From assembly GCA_018389105.1 (NCBI GenBank), contig JACATO010000307.1, forward strand, positions 1,389,001-1,453,000: a DNA stretch of 64,000 nt, written 5' to 3'. The DNA is from Nautilus pompilius (Eukaryota; Mollusca; Cephalopoda; Nautilida; Nautilidae). Under the pieces are notes generated by a model. It was not told the DNA's origin. It made no database searches and saw nothing but the letters and a program-made list of their open reading frames with translations. Positions 58,692 to 64,000 of this stretch are shown piece by piece (position 1 is the first letter of the stretch; each line of letters begins with the position of its first letter). The position numbers and the translations under genes were made by a program.

Positions 58692-59954
58692 ACAAAGTTA
58701 CTGTGTAGCTCCACTAAAAAAAACTAGCCCTTTCAGTTTCACAATTTTTAAATAAATGAATAGATAGATCTTTAAAAAAAAAAGTGCTTTACACTACATT
58801 TCATATATTTTATAATTGAATTTGAAAGACTTGAATACAGTCAATTGTTATCGATAGTAAACTGTGAAATTTTTTTAGTAAACAGTAGCGAATATCAAAT
58901 CATTTTATTTGCATATTAAATTATTAAATAATAAGTTAAACTATAAACACTCAACAGTTTTAATCAGAAATTTCCTGAAAAAAAAAACAGTGTTGTCAGA
59001 ATTTTCTAAGGAAATGAACTACTCATCAGTCTCTACTTTTTTTTTTTTAATTTATCAGCCAAATTTTAATGTTTGCAGTGTTTTTTTTCTTCACCAGTGT
59101 GTCACATTCAAATAGTCTAGTCCAGACAATCAGGCATTATAATTTTGTTTCTGTACCATTCTACGAAACCATTGGATTTGTTGTTTACAGTGCATGCCTC
59201 ATAATGTGTCCACTAAACATTATTGGTAGTCCAGATGGCAAACATGGGTATGCTCCATATGCTATCAAAACAGAATTTGAAATCATGTTTATGGACAATA
59301 ATAATACTAATTTTAATGTTATAATAATATACTTGTATTTTTAGTATGTTATATATAAATGTCTCAAGACTTGTCCATTAATGAAATATATATATGTGTG
59401 TGTGTATTTTATCAAATTAATTTTGTTTTCTGTTTTTTCTGAATTCAAGTAACTGTGATATGTTTGTAGCTGTAGCTATGGTTATAGATGCACATCATAA
59501 TTTATTCTTTTTTTTATCTGTAGTTTGTATTTCTACATGTAATCTTTCTTCAATACAATATAGTCTTTTTGTTGGTGGTTTGTTTTGTTTTTATATTGGA
59601 AGCATTGTTGTGCTTTTGAGACAATAATGTTTTTTTAATATATTTTAAAGAACTCATCATAAACTAGATAATATACTCTTCAGAAAATGAATATTTTAAA
59701 ATAAAAAGTAGTAATATTGGTCAACTCTTATTTTTGCACTTTATTAACATCACCATTCATGTTTGATGCATGTCTATCCATTGTATAGTAGACAAAAAAG
59801 TATTTTTTTTGTTTTTGTATATATATGAAACTTTTCATAGTCATGTTTTGCATATGAAATTCATTCAAGGCATATTTTTGGATTGGCTATATACGACACC
59901 CAGGTACTTGGCTGCATACTGGCATTGGTTATGATTCTTTTAATGTTGACAAAA
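58692..59954. other. AT-rich stretch with one unassigned ORF
   Basis: The plus-strand ORF at 59069-59344 contains SVPFYETIGFVVYSACLI, MCPLNIIGSPDGKHGYAPYA. A possible acceptor, TTTTTTTTCTTCACCAG, precedes it at about 59080-59097. It is open for more than 80 codons and less AT-biased in its middle. No family is recognised. The rest of the stretch holds nothing notable. Confidence 0.35.
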
Positions 59955-60110
59955 TGTCAAGATCATGAAATTCAGAGAAATAAGGCAGTCAGGAGGCTAC
60001 AAGCTGCAATGGCCTGTTTGATGTGATTGCCATCTTGGGTATCCACAGATCAACTATACAAGCTGCAAACCAGAAATAACCAGGAAAAGATCATTCATTA
60101 ACACAGTAAC
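59955..60110 (+). pseudogene. N-terminal Tc1-like transposase fragment
   Basis: The frame reads NKAVRRLQAAMACLM; then, in another frame, ILGIHRSTIQAANQK with LYKLQTRN overlapping. This matches the first helix-turn-helix of many Tc1-like proteins ('RA.AV..L.AG......A...GV..STI.RL..R'). Nothing of the catalytic domain follows, and the sequence returns to AT-rich DNA after about 60110. Short but specific. Confidence 0.6.
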
Positions 60111-62076
60111 ATCTCTCATATGTATAAAGGTAGTGAACAAATTATTATGACCCTAAATATAGTTATGCAACTTTTGTCAAATCATGCATTAACAAAATAT
60201 TTTAGCAACTAAACAAAAGTGAAAAAAAAATTTAATGAAAAAGAAATGTTACTCTTTTAGGCATAGATATAGTTACTATGGGCTTGGATAATTAACAGAA
60301 TTATTTAACTTCTATAAGTATTTCAGTATTGCATAGTGTAAGAATATGCTGCATTTAATTCTGATTCAAGTTAAAACATGCTTTTGTGTCTTTATCCCAT
60401 CTACTTAACATTTGTACTACACTACCTGTCATTATATTCTGGAAATCACCATGAATGAGTTAACTAAGGGAGTGGGGAAAAAAATTTTTTTTTACATTTT
60501 ACTTGCAAAAGTTGTTTTTTTGTATTTCCTTAGGCATTTGAAAGTGCCTTTACTAAATAATGCATTTATCATGAAGTTACAAAACATTTTATTAAACAAT
60601 AAACTTTTAAGAAGGTTGTTCTATAAGGATCTTTCTTGCTTTCTAAATTATGTAAATCAAATTAAAAATTTTGATATAGCAGTTATATTTTAGATGTATG
60701 TTCATAGTATGCAAATTAAATTTTAGGCAGGCTCAGTCTTGCTGTCAGCTATCTTAATAAGGTTTACAGATTTTAATTTGTTGGACCTTTAATGTAAATA
60801 TTTTTTTTTCTTAAGTTATTATGATTCAATGATAGAAACAGACATTAGCCCAGTCGTTCTAGTAAAATGATAGAAAATTTGTGCAATGTGTAAATCAAAA
60901 CACTGTTCAGATACAGTAAAATAAAACTATCACTATTAATAATCCTAGCTTATTAACAAACTTTAAATTATTATAAATTAAAAGCATGCTATTTTCATAT
61001 TAAATAAATGAATGCATAAGAAATATATTTTACACTTCAAATGTTTACATTAAAATTTTCTTAGTAGTCACTTTCTCCATCTCTGTTCCAAGAAGCCATC
61101 TATGGAAATTCTAAATGGGTCTAATGCAACTAATGAAGAGTTTTGATGGGGGAATGTAAAGAAACCAAATGAATCTATTTCCAATACTTAATAACTTTAT
61201 TCAATGATGTCCATCCATTTCTGACTCCAAATGCCAGTCTTGTAAATATGACTTCCCTACCATCATAAGAGAGTATTGCTAACCTACTTTCTTTTTTTTA
61301 TTCTTTTACTGCATTTCCTAGACTTCAGAATCTTGTTTCATGTCTGCTGATGATATCCACTATGACTACCTGATGTTTTCTAACAAATAGCAAACCAGGG
61401 ATAATTGCTTTCATTGTATTGATGTCAGAACCTTGAACATAGCCAAAGTTACTACTATGCTTCTAAGTTTAATAAATTGCAAATTATCAGACAATTTTTT
61501 TTTTTTTTTTTAAATCATGTTCTTAGTCATGGGATAATCTCCAGAAATATAACCAAGCATTTCTGAAAATAAACCATACCTTCTGTAACTTCACTTTATA
61601 GTATGTCTACATTGGATTGTGGAGTATTTGTATAAACTTTTAATTCTTGAATGTTTTTACATTCTTGAAGTTCTATAGATTTGATAATAGATTGTTACAA
61701 CATTTCTACTTTAAAAATGGAAGTTCAGAAGTTACCTGATAGGCTATCTTTAGAAAAATAAGTTGGTGTCTTAGTAAACAAATCAACTGGTCCAAACACC
61801 CTGAAAAAGTGACTACTTATAGTTATAAGAAGAAAAATGTAAATGTCCTTTATCTGTTAAAGCAAGACTATATAAATCTTTTTTTAATATAAGAAACAAC
61901 AGAGTGAACTGACATAGTACAAAGGGATAACTGAAAATTTGTGAAATAACATTTAACTTTTCTCAAGATTTAGGCTGCTGTTACTTTGAAATTTTAAAAT
62001 GTTGTTAAATTACACAACCAGGAGAGAATAATGAATCCTTAAATATCAACTTAGTCATTGAATTTGATGGTGTATG

Positions 62077-62078
<2 letters not shown>
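60111..62078. other. AT-rich non-coding stretch
   Basis: The ORF at 60412-60693 is AT-driven (Leu, Asn, Phe and Lys rich). A minus-strand piece near 61180-61270 (VIFTRLAFGVRNGWTSLNK) is open but isolated. No gene is supported. Confidence 0.5.

Positions 62079-62107
<29 letters not shown>
62079..62107. repeat. (TTTA)n microsatellite
   Basis: About seven tandem TTTA units. Confidence 0.95.
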
Positions 62108-62269
62108 GTTTCTATATCAAAGTTATGACAGACTTTTAAACATTAAAATGCTATTAAAATAAGTTGATACTTCTTGGAAGTCTAGGCTTTGACACACAAA
62201 ATCAACTTATTTATGTATAATCATTGAAAATGCTCTAAAGAAAAAAATACCAACAGAAAAAATCATTGC

Positions 62270-62830
62270 CCAGTACATTTGTCGATTGAGTGAAAAGTCA
62301 ATTGTTAATGCTCACACTGAAGCATGCAAAATTATCAAGTCACTTAACCAGCATCTGCTAATAAATAAGTTGTTAAGTTTGTTGAAGAAAATGGTAGTAA
62401 TATGACCACACAGAGAAAATACAGTGTCACTGAGAAATTTGTTAGGGAGTTACGGACTGGCGTAAAGTGAAGGATATGTTATGGACTACAAAGAAAACCA
62501 AAAAGGCAATTTGTGGTTGCAAAACTAGGTGGACTAACATTGAGGATAAGTTGGAGGAATATGTGCTAATCCAACATACCGAGTGTTGTGGGCCTTAGCA
62601 CTGTACAGATGATACTAAATGCCAAACAAATTGTAGCCAACGGTCACTTTTTTTTTTTGCATTTCTTTACATTTCTCCTTATCTTTCTATTGCTGGTGTA
62701 CAGAATTCACCGTGGTGGTTTTCCATGTTTTTGTACCATATTATCCAATCAAAGAACAGCTGAGCATTTTGACCTTCATGCTAGCCTAGTTGTGAACCCC
62801 AAATGTTGAACAACTTGAAACTGAGCCGAA
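62270..62830 (+). pseudogene. Pogo-like transposase fragment (second copy)
   Basis: Around 62370-62570 the plus strand reads FVEENGSNMTTQRKYSVTEKF in shifting frames (KKMV then NMTTQRKYSVTEKFVRE), then TTKKTKKAICGC and RWTNIEDKLEEYV. Each part matches the protein at 9565-9776 (FAKKNGENMTAHCKYGISEE, TTKKTKKANCGC, LKNIEDWLEEN). It is therefore a related copy of the N-terminal DNA-binding domain. The catalytic part is absent or too decayed. The ORF at 62588-62809 overlaps its tail without a motif. Confidence 0.7.
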
Positions 62831-64000
62831 TATTGACTTGTGATATAAAAATGAAATTGTGAGTTGCATTTCTGAATCAGTTTACTGCAGTGTGTCAAAA
62901 CCAAATGAAATGTTGAAGATAGATAAAATTGACACGTGTTTTTTTTTTTTAAGTAAGTGATTCAACACATTGCAAATGACATGGGATCACCTGATGAGCA
63001 GTGATTTAAAAAGACACCAGTCTTTTGATACCAGAATTGATGATAATGTTTGCAGTTTATTTTAAATATCTCTCAATGATTATAAATGTTGAAAAACTGT
63101 TTCTACACCTCATTTATCTGGAAGATTATCCCACAAAGTGTACTTCAAGAGCCTGGAAGTATCATAGACAGTGATGCAATGTGACAGCATTTTGAGGGAT
63201 TTCCTGTACTGTTTTAACTGATTGAAAGTTTGGCTAATTATCTTAGTTGATTAACTTATCTATGAATGATGGACAGAATAATGGGAAAATTCTACCTTTA
63301 CTCCACATCAAGTGTGTGTGTAAGATACTTAATTTCTTTTTAATAGTATAAACCATTGTAGCTACAATGTAACAAAATTCATTTATAGGTCTCCTGGAAA
63401 TGGATGGTTCTCTAAAACTCTCTTAAACCTTAAAAGGAAACATTTATCTGAAATGAAACACCCACCTTTTTTTCAGATTATTTAATTCCTGGTCACTAGT
63501 TAGTTGGATATTTTTGACTCACCTATAATTTTATGAAACTTGTTTTCTTTGGTTTTTCTGTCGCTCTTTTTATTATTATTATTTTTTTTTTATGATAATA
63601 TATTTGATTTATAACAAGTATGTTACCTGCCATTAAGGGTACATCACCTAATGTTCTGAAAGAAAAAAAATGTTTGAATGGAAAGCTGACAGGGGAGATC
63701 AGAATCTTACAAACTAACAAATAGCTAAGCTAATAATGATACACATAGAAAACTAAACTATGCTTTCTTATCTTAGGATATAATCTTTAAAAAATTTAAT
63801 ATCTTTTATGGAAAGAATGCATTATAAAACTATTGAAGGGAGTTTTTACTTTGATATACATTTTTTATTAGATAACTTACCTGTAAGTACTGCAGCTCCA
63901 TTGTTTACTAACATTACATTTGCCTTGGGCTAGCATAAAGCAGGAGTCATACATTTTGTGAAAATCAATTTGGATTATGCTTGCTCTTCAGGAGCAAGTC
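62831..64000. other. AT-rich non-coding stretch
   Basis: No gene recognised up to the window edge. T-rich runs lie at 62938-62950 and 63571-63591. Confidence 0.5.

Noticed and set aside
60412-60693. 93-codon plus-strand ORF
   Set aside because: Composition is that expected of AT-rich DNA (Leu, Asn, Phe, Lys) and no motif is seen.
1-64000. CRISPR arrays, operons, bacterial promoters, phage or viral gene clusters
   Set aside because: None seen. The only tandem repeats are short microsatellites, and all recognisable proteins are eukaryotic DNA-transposon transposases.

Overview
This window looks like AT-rich, non-coding-dominated DNA from a metazoan nuclear genome. No ORF in either strand exceeds about 215 codons, and the longest ones belong to broken transposases. 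There are many microsatellites (AC, AT, ATT, AAT, TTTA), tRNA-like SINE copies, and a dense layer of decayed class II transposons. There are no operons, ribosome binding sites or other prokaryotic signals. The mix of Tc1/mariner, Tigger/pogo, hAT (ZBED5/SCAND3-like) and piggyBac relics with tRNA-type SINEs would suit a lophotrochozoan such as a mollusc or cephalopod, but that is inference and cannot be proven from the sequence alone.

Layout. 0-9 kb: a decayed Tc1 transposase (2.05-2.77 kb), SINE-like copies, a small inverted-repeat element (6.1-6.5 kb) and a pre-miRNA-like perfect hairpin (8.87-8.95 kb). 9.2-16.8 kb: three pogo/Tigger-superfamily elements in a row. The first is split by a 652-bp hAT-type non-autonomous element that still has its 8-bp target duplication. 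16.8-25.4 kb: mostly featureless AT-rich DNA. 25.4-31.3 kb: a minus-strand Tc1 element, a 540-bp mariner/Tc deletion derivative with good terminal repeats, and an hAT transposase pseudogene preceded by a GC-richer unassigned block. 34.3-39 kb: a 1310-bp mariner, several exon-like blocks on the minus strand and another Tc1 relic. 42-53.9 kb: a piggyBac deletion derivative, SINE copies of one family, a second 1310-bp mariner of a different lineage that still shows its three catalytic Asp, and further Tc1 relics. 54.7-58.7 kb: a Tigger-type MITE, a good candidate minus-strand terminal exon, and a second, longer piggyBac derivative. 60-64 kb: a Tc1 N-terminal fragment and a second copy of the pogo family seen at 9.5 kb.

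Host coding content is sparse. The best candidates are minus-strand exon-like blocks at 55481-55733 (polypyrimidine tract and AG acceptor, open frame to a stop, AATAAA downstream), at 36081-36185 with 36630-36743 (compatible phases), at 37591-37794 (strong GTAAGA donor inside) and at 34307-34421. None could be assigned to a known protein. The window is best read as long introns or intergenic DNA of one or two minus-strand host genes, colonised by successive waves of DNA transposons. All recognisable transposases here are interrupted by stops or frameshifts, so none should be active.
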